NCBI RefSeq assembly: GCF_900108855.1 | Contig: NZ_FNXY01000008.1 | Location: forward strand, 253,620 to 317,619 | Length of the DNA: 64,000 nucleotides | Direction of reading: 5' to 3' | From: Dyadobacter koreensis | Lineage (GTDB): Bacteria; Bacteroidota; Bacteroidia; Cytophagales; Spirosomataceae | In this document: positions 9,076-18,075 of the stretch, in pieces | Position numbering within the stretch: the first letter of the stretch is position 1 | Layout of the letters: each line of letters begins with the position of its first letter | Notes under the pieces: model-generated | Told to the model about the DNA's origin: nothing | What the model saw: the letters and a program-made list of their open reading frames with translations, nothing else | Database searches by the model: none | Position numbers and translations under genes: made by a program

Positions 9076-9986
9076 TTCTTTGGTTCGGATGATTTTACAA
9101 TAGTCATGGCTGAGGCAACCATTGAGCCCATGTCGGCCAGGTTAGCCGGAAGAATTAATGTGTTTCCAGCCTTTGCCAATTTTCCAAATTGTTCAACAAA
9201 ATTATCTGCCACTTTTAATTGAACCGCTTCCATTCCGCCTTCATTTTGAATTGCGGCGGCAACCAGCCTGATACTTTCAGCTGTAGCCTCTGCGACCGAT
9301 CTCAGAGCAGCAGCTTCACCTTCAGCCTCGTTAATCTGACGCAGACGCACACCTTCAGATTCAAGAACTGCTTTCTGTTTCTGACCTTCCGCCACATTAA
9401 TTGCAGCTTGTTTTTCACCATCTGATTGTAAAATCACAGACCGGCGTTCACGTTCAGCCTGCATTTGTTTTTCCATCGCGATCAATACACTTTGCGGCGG
9501 TGTTATATTTTTAATCTCATAACGAAGAACTTTTACACCCCAGCCAATCGCAGCATCGTCAATGGATTGAACTACTGCACGGTTGATGATCATTCGTTCC
9601 TCAAAAGTTTTGTCCAGATCAAGTTTGCCAATTTCACTTCGCATTGTCGTTTGCGCCAATTGAATAACCGCAAAAGTATAATCTGCAATTCCGTAAGCTG
9701 CTTTTTTAGGATCAATTACCTGGATGAATATTACCCCATCCATCCTCACCTGCACATTGTCACGGGTGATACAAATTTGTTCCGGTATATCTATGGCTGA
9801 TTCTTTAAGCGTGTACTTGTACGCAATGCGATCGAAGAAAGGGATAATAAAATTAATGCCCGGTTGCAAAACCCCATAAAATTTGCCAAGTCGTTCCAAT
9901 ATGTAGGCAGTTTGTTGAGGCACAACTTTGACCGTCATCAGAATGGTAAGAATTACAAGAACCAACAACACTAACAAAGGAGTCAT
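9072..9986 (-). CDS. SPFH/band 7 family protein (paraslipin/QmcA type)
   Basis: A 304-residue protein with one N-terminal membrane segment (residues 2-18), then the SPFH domain (VPQQTAYILERLGKF and 'AIDIPEQICITRDNV') and a coiled-coil region rich in Ala, Glu and Arg (residues ~190-245; 'MQAERERRSVILQSDGEKQ'). It ends in a conserved C-terminal segment with 'NTLILPANLADM'. Members assemble into large ring or cage oligomers in the inner membrane and often regulate proteases such as FtsH. It is cotranscribed with the overlapping nfeD-like gene. The exact client is unknown. Confidence 0.9.
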   Translation of the reverse strand: MTPLLVLLVLVILTILMTVKVVPQQTAYILERLGKFYGVLQPGINFIIPFFDRIAYKYTLKESAIDIPEQICITRDNVQVRMDGVIFIQVIDPKKAAYGIADYTFAVIQLAQTTMRSEIGKLDLDKTFEERMIINRAVVQSIDDAAIGWGVKVLRYEIKNITPPQSVLIAMEKQMQAERERRSVILQSDGEKQAAINVAEGQKQKAVLESEGVRLRQINEAEGEAAALRSVAEATAESIRLVAAAIQNEGGMEAVQLKVADNFVEQFGKLAKAGNTLILPANLADMGSMVASAMTIVKSSEPKK

Positions 9987-10105
9987 AACAGGTTTGATTT
10001 TGGTTTAATACGAAAATAACCCTGTACTTGCGGGATTCCTAAGGATGTATTACCAACGAACAATTAATAAGTCCGCCGGTAATTTTACGGGATGGATGGC
10101 AAGAT

Positions 10106-11266
10106 TCAATCTCTTAAAATTTCTTTTGAAATAACCATCTTTTGTATTTCACTGGTACCTTCCCCGATCGTACAAAGTTTGCTGTCGCGATAAAATTTTT
10201 CTACGGGATAATCTTTTACAAAACCGTATCCGCCAAATATCTGAACTGCTTCGTTAGCAACGCGCACTGCCGTTTCCGAAGAGTGATATTTGGCAACTGA
10301 ACTTGCCAGAGTCACTTTTTCGCCTCGATCTTTCAGCATTGCAGCATGATAAGTTAATAAAGATGAAGCCTGAATATCGGTATACATATCGGCTAATTTG
10401 AAAGCAATAGCCTGAAAATCAGAAATCGATTTGCCGAATTGTTTTCTTTCTTTCGAGTAAGCCAATGCGGCTTCATAAGCCCCAATGGCCGTTCCAACGC
10501 CCAAAGCGGCAATCGAAATACGGCCTCCATCCAGGACCTTCAATGATTGAATAAATCCATCCCCGGCATCGCCGATTCTTTGGCTGTCAGGAATAAAACA
10601 ATCATCGAAAATCAATTCGACGGTTTCAGATGCGCGCATACCCAGCTTGTTCTCTTTTCGTCCAGCTGTAAAACCCGGCGTTCCCTGAGGGATGATAAAA
10701 GCTGTTGCGCCATGTTTGTCACCAGGCTCGCCCGTTCTGGCGATCAGCACGGTTACGTCTCCGCTTTTACCATTGGTGATAAAATTTTTCGATCCGTTTA
10801 TTTTCCAGCCGCCGCCTTCTATAACAGCAATGGTACGCATATTACCTGCATCTGATCCTGTGTTTGGTTCTGTTAATCCCCATGCGCCAAGCCATTCTCC
10901 GGAAGCTAATTTTGGAAGATATTCTTTTTTCTGAGCATCGCTGCCAAACATTAAAATATGATTCGTACAAAGCGAGTTGTGTGCTGCCATGGATAATCCA
11001 ATAGACGGGTCGACCTTTGACAATTCTATGATGGCGGTAACATATTCGTCATACCCCAAGCCGGCCCCACCATATGCTTCGGGCACGAGCATTCCCATAA
11101 GACCGAGCTCGCCAAGTTTGTTAAAGAGGTCTTTTGGGAAAAATTGTTCTTCGTCCCAGCGGCTGATATTAGGTTTTATTTCTTTCCCTGCAAAATCTCG
11201 TATAGATTGTTCTATAAGAGAACGCATGTCTGAATCAGAATCTTCGATGATGTTAGGTGTGTTCAT
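10106..11266 (-). CDS. Acyl-CoA dehydrogenase
   Basis: A 386-residue FAD enzyme of the acyl-CoA dehydrogenase family. FAD and substrate motifs are visible ('WGLTEPNTGSDAGNM', 'NKLGMRASETVEL', 'QIFGGYGFVKDYPVEKFYRD'), and the catalytic base Glu is in 'IGEGTSEIQ' at about residue 369. It oxidises an acyl-CoA to the 2-enoyl-CoA in fatty acid or branched amino acid breakdown. The ATG at 11266 is preferred; the TTG at 11302 would add 12 residues without family similarity. It stands alone between the SPFH operon and the divergent ugd gene. Substrate length cannot be read from the sequence. Confidence 0.92.
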   Translation of the reverse strand: MNTPNIIEDSDSDMRSLIEQSIRDFAGKEIKPNISRWDEEQFFPKDLFNKLGELGLMGMLVPEAYGGAGLGYDEYVTAIIELSKVDPSIGLSMAAHNSLCTNHILMFGSDAQKKEYLPKLASGEWLGAWGLTEPNTGSDAGNMRTIAVIEGGGWKINGSKNFITNGKSGDVTVLIARTGEPGDKHGATAFIIPQGTPGFTAGRKENKLGMRASETVELIFDDCFIPDSQRIGDAGDGFIQSLKVLDGGRISIAALGVGTAIGAYEAALAYSKERKQFGKSISDFQAIAFKLADMYTDIQASSLLTYHAAMLKDRGEKVTLASSVAKYHSSETAVRVANEAVQIFGGYGFVKDYPVEKFYRDSKLCTIGEGTSEIQKMVISKEILRD

Positions 11267-11480
11267 GACGATAATTGTTGATGACAAATTTGTTTTATTC
11301 AATTATAAGAAGAAATGCTAATATTTCTCTGGCCGAATAAAAACAAATGCGAATAAGAAGGGGGGTGATTCATTTAAAAAAATTACTTTTGTTCTTGTTG
11401 GGATTAACCCGGCTTAATAAAGTGCAATTTTAGGTTTATTGAAATCTTTTTCATCGCAGCTATATTATTATTAAATTTTT

Positions 11481-12791
11481 ATGAAAATAGCAGTAGTAGG
11501 AACCGGTTACGTAGGTTTGGTAACAGGAACTTGTTTTGCCGAAACAGGTAATCAGGTATTTTGTGTGGATATCGACGCTAAGAAAGTTGAGCGTATGTTA
11601 AACGGCGAAATTCCAATTTACGAACCAGGACTCGACGTACTTTTTGATCGTAACGTGGCCGAAGGCCGGTTACAATTTACAACCAATCTTGCAGAAGGTA
11701 TTAAGGATGCTGAGGTGATCTTTTTGGCGCTTCCAACACCTCCGGGTGAGGACGGATCTGCCGATTTGAAATACATTCTTAAGGTGGCTGATGATTTGGG
11801 CCACATTTTAGATAAATACGCCGTTATTATTGATAAGAGTACTGTTCCTGTAGGAACGGCTGAGAAAGTACATGCAGCAATTGCTAAAAACGCAAAAGTT
11901 GAATTTGATGTAGTTTCAAATCCTGAATTCTTACGTGAAGGCGTAGCCGTTGAAGATTTCATGAAGCCCGACCGCGTTGTGGTTGGAACAACTTCTGAGA
12001 AAGCTAAGAAGGTAATGGAAAAACTTTACGCTCCTTTGGTACGTCAGGGTAATCCGGTTATTTTCATGGATGAGCGTTCTGCGGAAATGACTAAATATGC
12101 TGCCAATTCTTTCCTTGCGATGAAAATTACGTTCATGAACGAGATCGCAAACCTTTGCGAAAAGGTTGGAGCAAACGTTGATGACATTCGTCGTGGTATC
12201 GGAACAGACAGCCGTATCGGTAAACGTTTCCTTTTTGCGGGTATTGGTTACGGGGGAAGCTGTTTTCCGAAAGATGTTCAGGCTTTGGCAAAAACGTCGG
12301 CCGACTATGACTATGATTTCAGAATTTTGAAATCAGTTATGGAGGTAAACTACGATCAGAAGAAAAAGCTTTTGCCGATGGTAAATAATTTCTTTGATAA
12401 CGATCTGAAAGGAAAAACGATTGCAGTCTGGGGCTTGGCCTTCAAACCATATACAGACGATATTCGTGAAGCTCCTGCTCTGGAAAACATCGAGGCTTTG
12501 CTTGAAGCAGGTGCAACGGTAACCGTTTACGATCCGGAAGCGATGGAAAATGTAAAAGGTATTTTGGGCGATAAAGTTACTTTCTGCCATACGCCTTATG
12601 CAGCTTTGGACGATGCTGATGCGTTGATGATATTTACAGAATGGCCACAGTTCCGTACGCCGGAATTTGAGAAGATGGGGAAATTGTTGAAAAACAAAGT
12701 AATTTTCGACGGACGTAATCTTTACGAACTAAGTACAATGCGTGAAATGGGTTATACTTATTTCAGTATTGGTAGAGAAAAAGTATCATAA
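11481..12791 (+). CDS. ugd: UDP-glucose 6-dehydrogenase
   Basis: A 436-residue enzyme that oxidises UDP-glucose to UDP-glucuronate with two NAD+. Visible are the N-terminal Rossmann motif (GTGYVGLVTG, residues 7-16), 'STVPVGTAE', 'NPEFLREG', the catalytic Cys in 'GYGGSCFPKD' (about residue 260), and the C-terminal UDP-binding domain starting 'GLAFKPYTDDIREAP'. Full length for the family. The next gene on the same strand uses the product, so the two together make UDP-xylose for cell-surface glycans. The ATG is preceded by an AT-rich stretch with no Shine-Dalgarno sequence. Confidence 0.95.
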   Translation: MKIAVVGTGYVGLVTGTCFAETGNQVFCVDIDAKKVERMLNGEIPIYEPGLDVLFDRNVAEGRLQFTTNLAEGIKDAEVIFLALPTPPGEDGSADLKYILKVADDLGHILDKYAVIIDKSTVPVGTAEKVHAAIAKNAKVEFDVVSNPEFLREGVAVEDFMKPDRVVVGTTSEKAKKVMEKLYAPLVRQGNPVIFMDERSAEMTKYAANSFLAMKITFMNEIANLCEKVGANVDDIRRGIGTDSRIGKRFLFAGIGYGGSCFPKDVQALAKTSADYDYDFRILKSVMEVNYDQKKKLLPMVNNFFDNDLKGKTIAVWGLAFKPYTDDIREAPALENIEALLEAGATVTVYDPEAMENVKGILGDKVTFCHTPYAALDDADALMIFTEWPQFRTPEFEKMGKLLKNKVIFDGRNLYELSTMREMGYTYFSIGREKVS

Positions 12792-12808
12792 TTTAAGATT
12801 TTGAGATA

Positions 12809-12868
12809 GAGATTCCTTGAATTAAGTTATGTTTGATGCATAATTTGATTCAGGAATCTCAATTTTTT
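12809..12868 (+). terminator. Long imperfect hairpin after ugd
   Basis: GAGATTCCT (12809-12817) pairs with AGGAATCTC (12852-12860), extended after a one-base bulge by GAAT/ATTC and a weaker inner pairing, and followed by six T. It looks like an intrinsic terminator or attenuator inside the ugd-uxs gap. Confidence 0.5.
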
Positions 12869-12917
12869 AAGATCTCGAATCTCGCAGTTTAATCTCAAAA
12901 ATCTAATAATATAATTC

Positions 12918-13910
12918 ATGAAGCGTGTATTAATAACCGGAGCGGCAGGTTTTTTAGGGTCGCATCTTTGTGAGCGATTCTTAAAGGAAGGCATGTACGT
13001 TATCGCAATGGATAACCTGATCACAGGAGACTTGCGTAATATCGAGCATTTGATGCCTAATCCAAATTTCGAGTTTAATCATCACGATGTTACGAAGTAC
13101 GTGCACATTCCAGGAGAATTGGATTACATCATGCACTTTGCTTCACCAGCCAGCCCGATAGATTATTTGAAAATTCCTATCCAGACTTTGAAAGTGGGCG
13201 CGATGGGAACACATAATTTGTTAGGACTTGCTCTGGCTAAAAAAGCGCGTTTTATTATTGCTTCGACGTCTGAGGTTTATGGAGATCCTTTGGTTCATCC
13301 GCAAACAGAAGAATATTGGGGACACGTTAACCCGATCGGGCCGAGAGGCTGCTATGATGAAGCGAAACGTTATCAGGAAGCGATCACGATGGCCTACCAC
13401 CGCTATCACGAAGTCGAAACACGTATCGTTCGTATCTTCAATACTTACGGGCCTAGAATGCGACTGAACGATGGACGTGTATTGCCTGCATTCATCGGAC
13501 AGGCATTACGCGGAGAAGACATCACGATTTTCGGTGACGGCTCTCAGACTCGTGCATTCTGTTATGTTGACGATCTGGTTGAAGGTATCTACCGACTGTT
13601 GTTAAGCGACTATACATTGCCTGTTAACATAGGAAATCCTTCGGAAATTACGATTAAGGAATTTGCAGAAGAAATTATCGCCTTAACTGGAACTGATCAG
13701 AAAGTTGTTTACAAAGATCTTCCGCAAGATGATCCGAAACAACGCCAGCCGGATATAACGAAAGCGAAAGAAATTCTTGGATGGGAACCGAAAGTTTCCC
13801 GTGAAGAAGGTTTGAGAATTACGTACGATTATTTCCGCAGCCTGCCTAAGGAAAGATTGTATGAGGAATCAAACCACCGCGGTTTCGAAACATTTAAGAA
13901 GGAAGAATAG
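12918..13910 (+). CDS. uxs: UDP-glucuronate decarboxylase (UDP-xylose synthase)
   Basis: A 330-residue extended short-chain dehydrogenase. It has the NAD-binding motif GAAGFLGSHL (residues 7-16), 'HFASPASP', the Ser/Thr-Ser-Glu-Val-Tyr-Gly motif 'STSEVYGDP', the catalytic Tyr-x-x-x-Lys in 'GCYDEAKR', and 'RIFNTYGPRM'. These are the hallmarks of UXS, which converts UDP-glucuronate to UDP-xylose through a 4-keto intermediate. It lies 126 bases downstream of ugd, its precursor-forming enzyme. Related dTDP-glucose dehydratases are excluded by the conserved UXS-type ASPASP and GCYDEAKR motifs. Confidence 0.93.
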   Translation: MKRVLITGAAGFLGSHLCERFLKEGMYVIAMDNLITGDLRNIEHLMPNPNFEFNHHDVTKYVHIPGELDYIMHFASPASPIDYLKIPIQTLKVGAMGTHNLLGLALAKKARFIIASTSEVYGDPLVHPQTEEYWGHVNPIGPRGCYDEAKRYQEAITMAYHRYHEVETRIVRIFNTYGPRMRLNDGRVLPAFIGQALRGEDITIFGDGSQTRAFCYVDDLVEGIYRLLLSDYTLPVNIGNPSEITIKEFAEEIIALTGTDQKVVYKDLPQDDPKQRQPDITKAKEILGWEPKVSREEGLRITYDYFRSLPKERLYEESNHRGFETFKKEE

Positions 13911-13937
13911 TTTTTTAGCTGCCGGCCCTCAGCAATC

Positions 13938-14054
13938 GGCTGTCAGCTACACGCCGATAAAAAAGCTTTATCAGTTATAACAAAAAATCCCGCAGATACT
14001 TCTACGGGATTTTTTGTTGTCAAGTTGAAAGCCGACCGCCGAAAGCTGATAGCC
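13938..14054. repeat. Inverted 11-base repeat flanking a terminator
   Basis: GGCTGTCAGCT (13938-13948) and AGCTGATAGCC (14044-14054) are inverted copies with one mismatch. Each is accompanied by a GCCGA-type block on the inner side, and they enclose the bidirectional terminator between uxs and frr. They look like two facing copies of a small dispersed intergenic element. Confidence 0.4.
13982..14015. terminator. Bidirectional terminator between uxs and frr
   Basis: A perfect 11-bp stem, AAAAAATCCCG (13982-13992) with CGGGATTTTTT (14005-14015), and a 12-base loop. The A and T runs give a U-tract in both directions, so it can end both convergent transcripts. Confidence 0.85.
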
Positions 14055-14058
14055 AAAA

Positions 14059-14619
14059 TCAGACTTCCATAATCTCTTTTTCCTTCGCAGCCAATATTTG
14101 TTCCACCTTCGAAACATAGCTGTTTGTAAGCTGCTGAACGCGGTCTTCGCTCACTTTCACCAAATCTTCTGCAACTCCTTCTTTTGTCAATTTACGAAGC
14201 GAATTATTTGCATCCTGACGAATGTTGCGGATGTTGATCTTCGCAGTTTCAACTTCGTTTTTCGCTCGTTTTGCAAGCTCACGACGGCGTTCTTCGTTGA
14301 GAGGCGGAACAGAGATGCGGATCATTTCACCATCGTTAGAAGGCGCAAATCCAAGGTTTCCGTTACGGATCGCTTTCTCTATATCATTGATAGTTTTTTT
14401 CTCAAACGGTCTGATCGCGATTGTCCTTGCATCCGGCGTATTGATCGTCGCCACATTTGACAAAGGTGTCATTGAACCGTAATATTCAATCTGAAGGCCG
14501 TCCAGCATTTGAGGAGATGCTTTTCCGGCGCGTATTTTTCCTAATTCAATAATCAAGTGCTTAATCGCACCTTCCATTGTGTCTTTGGCGTCGTCCAGAT
14601 ATAATTCTATTTCTTCCAT
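14059..14619 (-). CDS. frr: Ribosome recycling factor
   Basis: A 186-residue protein matching RRF over its whole length: 'LGKIRAGKASPQMLDGLQIEYYG', shortened here to its core LGKIRAGKASP, then 'IRPFEK', 'IRISVPPLNEERR' and 'KEGVAEDLVKVSEDRVQQLT'. With EF-G it splits the post-termination ribosome complex. It follows pyrH by 25 bases on the same strand, the common bacterial order pyrH-frr, and ends at the bidirectional terminator. Start ATG at 14619. Confidence 0.97.
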   Translation of the reverse strand: MEEIELYLDDAKDTMEGAIKHLIIELGKIRAGKASPQMLDGLQIEYYGSMTPLSNVATINTPDARTIAIRPFEKKTINDIEKAIRNGNLGFAPSNDGEMIRISVPPLNEERRRELAKRAKNEVETAKINIRNIRQDANNSLRKLTKEGVAEDLVKVSEDRVQQLTNSYVSKVEQILAAKEKEIMEV

Positions 14620-14644
14620 GATTACTTGGTGGTATTGTTTTCTA

Positions 14645-15364
14645 TTAATTCGATATCAAAGTCCCAACTTGTCCACCCATTACAAGGTCGTAAAGATTAC
14701 CAGGCTTGTTCATATCAAAAACGATAATCGGAACATTATTTTCTTTGCAAAGCGTAAAGGCGGTAAGGTCCATGATCTTAAGATTTTTTGAAAGAGCCTC
14801 ATCAAAACTAAGTTGAGTATACTTTGTCGCCAAAGGATCTTTCTCCGGATCAGCCGTGTAAACACCGTCAACGCGTGTTCCTTTTAAGACAACCTCAGAT
14901 TCTGATTCGATCGCACGAAGTCCGGCTGTTGTATCCGTTGTGAAATAAGGATTACCCGTTCCGGCTCCAAAAATTACGATACGGCCTTTTTCAAGGTGAC
15001 GAACGGCACGACGGCGGATAAGCGGTTCACAAACCTGCTCCATTTTGATTGCCGACATCAATCTCGTACGCATACCATGTTTTTCAAGAGAACTTTGAAT
15101 AGCCATCCCGTTGATTACAGTGGCTAACATGCCCATATGGTCGCCTTGAACTCTATCAATACCGGATTTTTCTACTGATGCCCCACGGAAAATGTTTCCT
15201 CCTCCAATAACAATCGCTATTTGCACACCTGCATCAGCAATTTTTCGGATTTCACTTGAATAACTGTCAAGGATATTAAAGTCGATAACCTGAGTTTTAT
15301 CTCCACCGTTGAGTGCTTCTCCGCTAAGTTTGAGAAGGATACGTTTGTATTTTGGTTCGGGCAT
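14645..15364 (-). CDS. pyrH: UMP kinase
   Basis: A 239-residue amino-acid-kinase-fold enzyme with 'KRILLKLSGEAL' at the N-terminus, 'IVIGGGNIFRG', 'DHMGMLATVINGMA', 'GTGNPYFTTDTTA' and 'GVYTADPEKDP', all typical of bacterial UMP kinase. It phosphorylates UMP to UDP and is usually feedback-regulated by UTP. It precedes frr in the same transcript. Upstream, 63 bases away, lies the biotin carrier gene, so the dus-biotin carrier-pyrH-frr genes may form one operon. Confidence 0.97.
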   Translation of the reverse strand: MPEPKYKRILLKLSGEALNGGDKTQVIDFNILDSYSSEIRKIADAGVQIAIVIGGGNIFRGASVEKSGIDRVQGDHMGMLATVINGMAIQSSLEKHGMRTRLMSAIKMEQVCEPLIRRRAVRHLEKGRIVIFGAGTGNPYFTTDTTAGLRAIESESEVVLKGTRVDGVYTADPEKDPLATKYTQLSFDEALSKNLKIMDLTAFTLCKENNVPIIVFDMNKPGNLYDLVMGGQVGTLISN

Positions 15365-15427
15365 GATTTGTTTGTTGGTGTTTTTTTCTGTAAAAATAAG
15401 CGTAGGCAGTTCAGATTACCAAGTATT

Positions 15428-15955
15428 TTATTGAAACTCTATCAATACCTGATTTTTTTCAACAATTTCTCCCGGTATGATCTTTAAAGTTTTTACAACC
15501 CCGTCACCGGAAGACTTGATAATATTTTCCATTTTCATTGCAACCAGGACCAGTAGTGTATCACCCTTTTGAACTTGCTGCCCAGGCTCGACTGCGATGG
15601 ACTGTATAAGGCCTGGCATTGGCGCTTTAAGATTATTAATTTTTTTAACAGAAGATGCCTGCATCCCCAGTCCTTCCAGCAACAGATCAAACTGATCTTT
15701 CACAGAAGTTTCATAGGGCTGTCCGTTAATAAGTAATTTGAAAGTTTTTTCGGCGACATTCGATTCCACGACTTCGATAGTGAAGGAGCGGTTTTTCCAG
15801 ATGACGTGATATAGTTTTTCACTGATCCTGACAATATCACCGTCAAAGATATTGTCGCCGATCCACCATTGATCTTCTTTTTGTTTTATTTCATAAGAAA
15901 CACCGTCAGATATTCCTTCGTCACCTGATTTGCCACCTACTTTAACTTTTAGCAT
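15428..15955 (-). CDS. Biotin carboxyl carrier domain protein
   Basis: A 175-residue protein whose last ~75 residues are a biotinyl domain: 'MPGLIQSIAVEPGQQVQKGD' and the biotinylation motif AMKM with the acceptor Lys at about residue 141. The N-terminal ~100 residues form a beta-rich segment like the region before the biotinyl domain in acyl-CoA carboxylase alpha subunits. Together with a separate biotin carboxylase and a carboxyltransferase it would carry CO2 for an acyl-CoA or pyruvate-type carboxylase. No carboxylase subunit is adjacent; a carboxyltransferase lies at 46121-47680. The start overlaps the dus stop by 7 bases, suggesting coupled translation. Confidence 0.87.
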   Translation of the reverse strand: MLKVKVGGKSGDEGISDGVSYEIKQKEDQWWIGDNIFDGDIVRISEKLYHVIWKNRSFTIEVVESNVAEKTFKLLINGQPYETSVKDQFDLLLEGLGMQASSVKKINNLKAPMPGLIQSIAVEPGQQVQKGDTLLVLVAMKMENIIKSSGDGVVKTLKIIPGEIVEKNQVLIEFQ

Positions 15956-16938
15956 ATAGCTTCACTGAATTCGTGTACGACCTCATTTAGTATCTCATCC
16001 AATTCTTCAAAAGTCATACCCTGAACCAGGCGCATCCGGAATGGTTTGAAATGTTCCAGTCCTTTAAAATAATTTGTGTAGTGACGTCTCATTTCAAAGA
16101 CACCTGCGATTGGTCCTTTCCAGCGGATCGAAAATTCCAGATGGCGACGGCATACGGCGACACGCTCTGCAAGGGTAGGAGGTGCCAGTTTTTCTCCGGT
16201 TTTAACAAAATGTTTGATTTCATTGAATATCCATGGATTTCCGATCGTAGCTCTTCCGATCATAATTCCATCTACCCCAAAGCGGTTTTTATATTCCACA
16301 GCTTTTTCAGGCGTATCCACATCCCCATTCCCAAAAATCGGGATCGTGATCCTGGGATTATCTTTTATTTTGGCAATTAAAGTCCAATCCGCTTCGCCCT
16401 TGTACATCTGGACTCGCGTTCTGCCGTGCACCGAAAGCGCCTGAATTCCAATGTCTTGTAATCTTTCTGCTACTTCCTGAACATTTTTTGTGCTTTCATC
16501 CCAGCCCAGACGAGTTTTGACGGTCACAGGCAAATGTGTAGATTTAACGACAGCATCCGTCATTCTTACCATTTTTGGGATGTCCTGAAGCAAAGCGGCA
16601 CCAGCGCCGCGGCAAGCAACCTGTTTGACCGGACAACCGTAGTTGATATCAATCAGATCAGGATTTACCCTTGATGCAATTTCGGCGCAGGAGCCCATTG
16701 TTTCAACATCACTTCCAAAGAGCTGAATTCCTACAGGTCTTTCATATTCGAAGATATCCAGCTTCTGGACACTTTTTGCCGCATCCCTGATTAATCCCTC
16801 TGATGAAACAAATTCAGTGTACATCAAATCCGCACCATTTTCCTTACACACAGCCCGAAAAGGCGGATCGCTTACATCCTCCATCGGCGCAAGCAACAGC
16901 GGGAAATCGCCAAGTTCTATTTTACCTATTTTTACCAT
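15949..16938 (-). CDS. dusB: tRNA-dihydrouridine synthase (DusB/NifR3 type)
   Basis: A 329-residue FMN-dependent TIM-barrel enzyme with 'PLLLAPMEDVSDPPFR' at the N-terminus and 'INYGCPVKQVACRGAGAALL' around the catalytic Cys. It also has 'TVKTRLGWD', 'VHGRTRVQMYKGEADW', 'IFGNGDV' and 'DGIMIGRATIGNPW'. It reduces uridines in the D-loop of tRNA using NADPH. It is the first gene of the minus-strand cluster and overlaps the next gene by 7 bases. Which uridine it targets is inferred from the DusB-like length and motifs only. Confidence 0.93.
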   Translation of the reverse strand: MVKIGKIELGDFPLLLAPMEDVSDPPFRAVCKENGADLMYTEFVSSEGLIRDAAKSVQKLDIFEYERPVGIQLFGSDVETMGSCAEIASRVNPDLIDINYGCPVKQVACRGAGAALLQDIPKMVRMTDAVVKSTHLPVTVKTRLGWDESTKNVQEVAERLQDIGIQALSVHGRTRVQMYKGEADWTLIAKIKDNPRITIPIFGNGDVDTPEKAVEYKNRFGVDGIMIGRATIGNPWIFNEIKHFVKTGEKLAPPTLAERVAVCRRHLEFSIRWKGPIAGVFEMRRHYTNYFKGLEHFKPFRMRLVQGMTFEELDEILNEVVHEFSEAIC

Positions 16939-17059
16939 TTATTATGGGACGAGATTCAATCAGGAACAGAATTTTTAACGCTTTTATTAAGCTATTCTTA
17001 TCTCTCAACAGTCACTCGTTATTTTTAAATTCATAATTAGCTGTAAATTTACACCAATT

Positions 17060-18013
17060 ATGCAAAAAAGTTATTCAAATTTGGTACATACACGAGTGCC
17101 CGGTACGTTGGGAGGTTTGTTGGTCTTGGTTGGTTTCGTGCTTATTGGAATGGCTGTCGGTAATGTACTGGCGATTCTGATCCTCGCTTTGTTATCTGGT
17201 TCTGATGCAGATAGTATTACCGGTTTATTAACAACTTTATTTGCTGATCCAGAAAGTGTCCCGAATGGATGGATCTCCATGATGATTCTGCAGGGGACAG
17301 TCCACTTTTTTTCCTATCTTCTTCCGTCGCTTCTCTATTGGTTTTATATGGAGCGGAAGGATCTCAGCGATTTTAATTTTAGAAGAAAGCCTGCGCCAAC
17401 CGTGTGGTTTCTTGCCGCTATTGTTGTCCTTATTTTTATACCGGTCAACAGCCAGTTTATTGAATGGAATTCCAGCATGGTTTTTCCGGAATCATGGTCC
17501 TGGCTGGAGCAATGGATGCGTGAAAAGGAAGATCAGAATGCGATGCTCACCCAGTTTATGACCAATTATCAGCAAATCGGACAGCTGATTATTGCACTTA
17601 CTGTTGTGGTATTGTTGCCGGCTTTGGGTGAGGAGGTGTTGTTTCGTGGAATTATACAGCGTAAACTTGCACAACATTGGGCGAACGTACATATTGCAAT
17701 CTGGGTTTCAGCTGCCATTTTCAGCGCAATACATTTTCAATTTTACGGATTTTTGCCGCGGATGATTCTGGGCGCGCTTTTTGGATATCTTTATTACTGG
17801 TCGGGTCGCCTTTCCGTAGCAATTCTGGCTCATTTTGTTAACAACGGATTTGTCCTTGTCATGATGTTCCTTTATAACATCAAGGTGCTGGACACCAATA
17901 TTGAAGAGGTTAAAGTAATGCCTTTGACGGCTATTTTGGCTTCAATTGTTCTGACGACCGCTATTTTATTTGAAATCAGAAGGTCAGGCTCCAAAGAAAA
18001 AACTTTGGTTTAA
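17060..18013 (+). CDS. CPBP-family intramembrane metalloprotease
   Basis: A 317-residue protein with about eight membrane segments. The CPBP (Abi/CAAX protease-like) motifs are present: motif 1 'ALGEEVLFRGIIQ' (E-E-x-x-x-R, about residue 190), motif 2 'SAAIFSAIHFQF' (His), and motif 3 'LAHFVNNG' (H-x-x-x-N). A Gln/Asp-rich soluble loop lies before motif 1. These are putative Rce1-like glutamate proteases; bacterial members act in processing or self-immunity to peptides, but the substrate here is unknown. The next two genes on the same strand may be cotranscribed. Confidence 0.88.
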   Translation: MQKSYSNLVHTRVPGTLGGLLVLVGFVLIGMAVGNVLAILILALLSGSDADSITGLLTTLFADPESVPNGWISMMILQGTVHFFSYLLPSLLYWFYMERKDLSDFNFRRKPAPTVWFLAAIVVLIFIPVNSQFIEWNSSMVFPESWSWLEQWMREKEDQNAMLTQFMTNYQQIGQLIIALTVVVLLPALGEEVLFRGIIQRKLAQHWANVHIAIWVSAAIFSAIHFQFYGFLPRMILGALFGYLYYWSGRLSVAILAHFVNNGFVLVMMFLYNIKVLDTNIEEVKVMPLTAILASIVLTTAILFEIRRSGSKEKTLV

Positions 18014-18075
18014 GAATTTATCATAATCAATAACAACACTCGGGCGAAGGCATAGTACTTGCAGGGAAAAATTTT

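Noticed and set aside
11439..11468. Promoter for ugd (TTG, 19 bases, TATATTAT)
   Set aside because: The -7 box matches TAnnTTTG poorly and would leave only a few bases of leader before the ATG.
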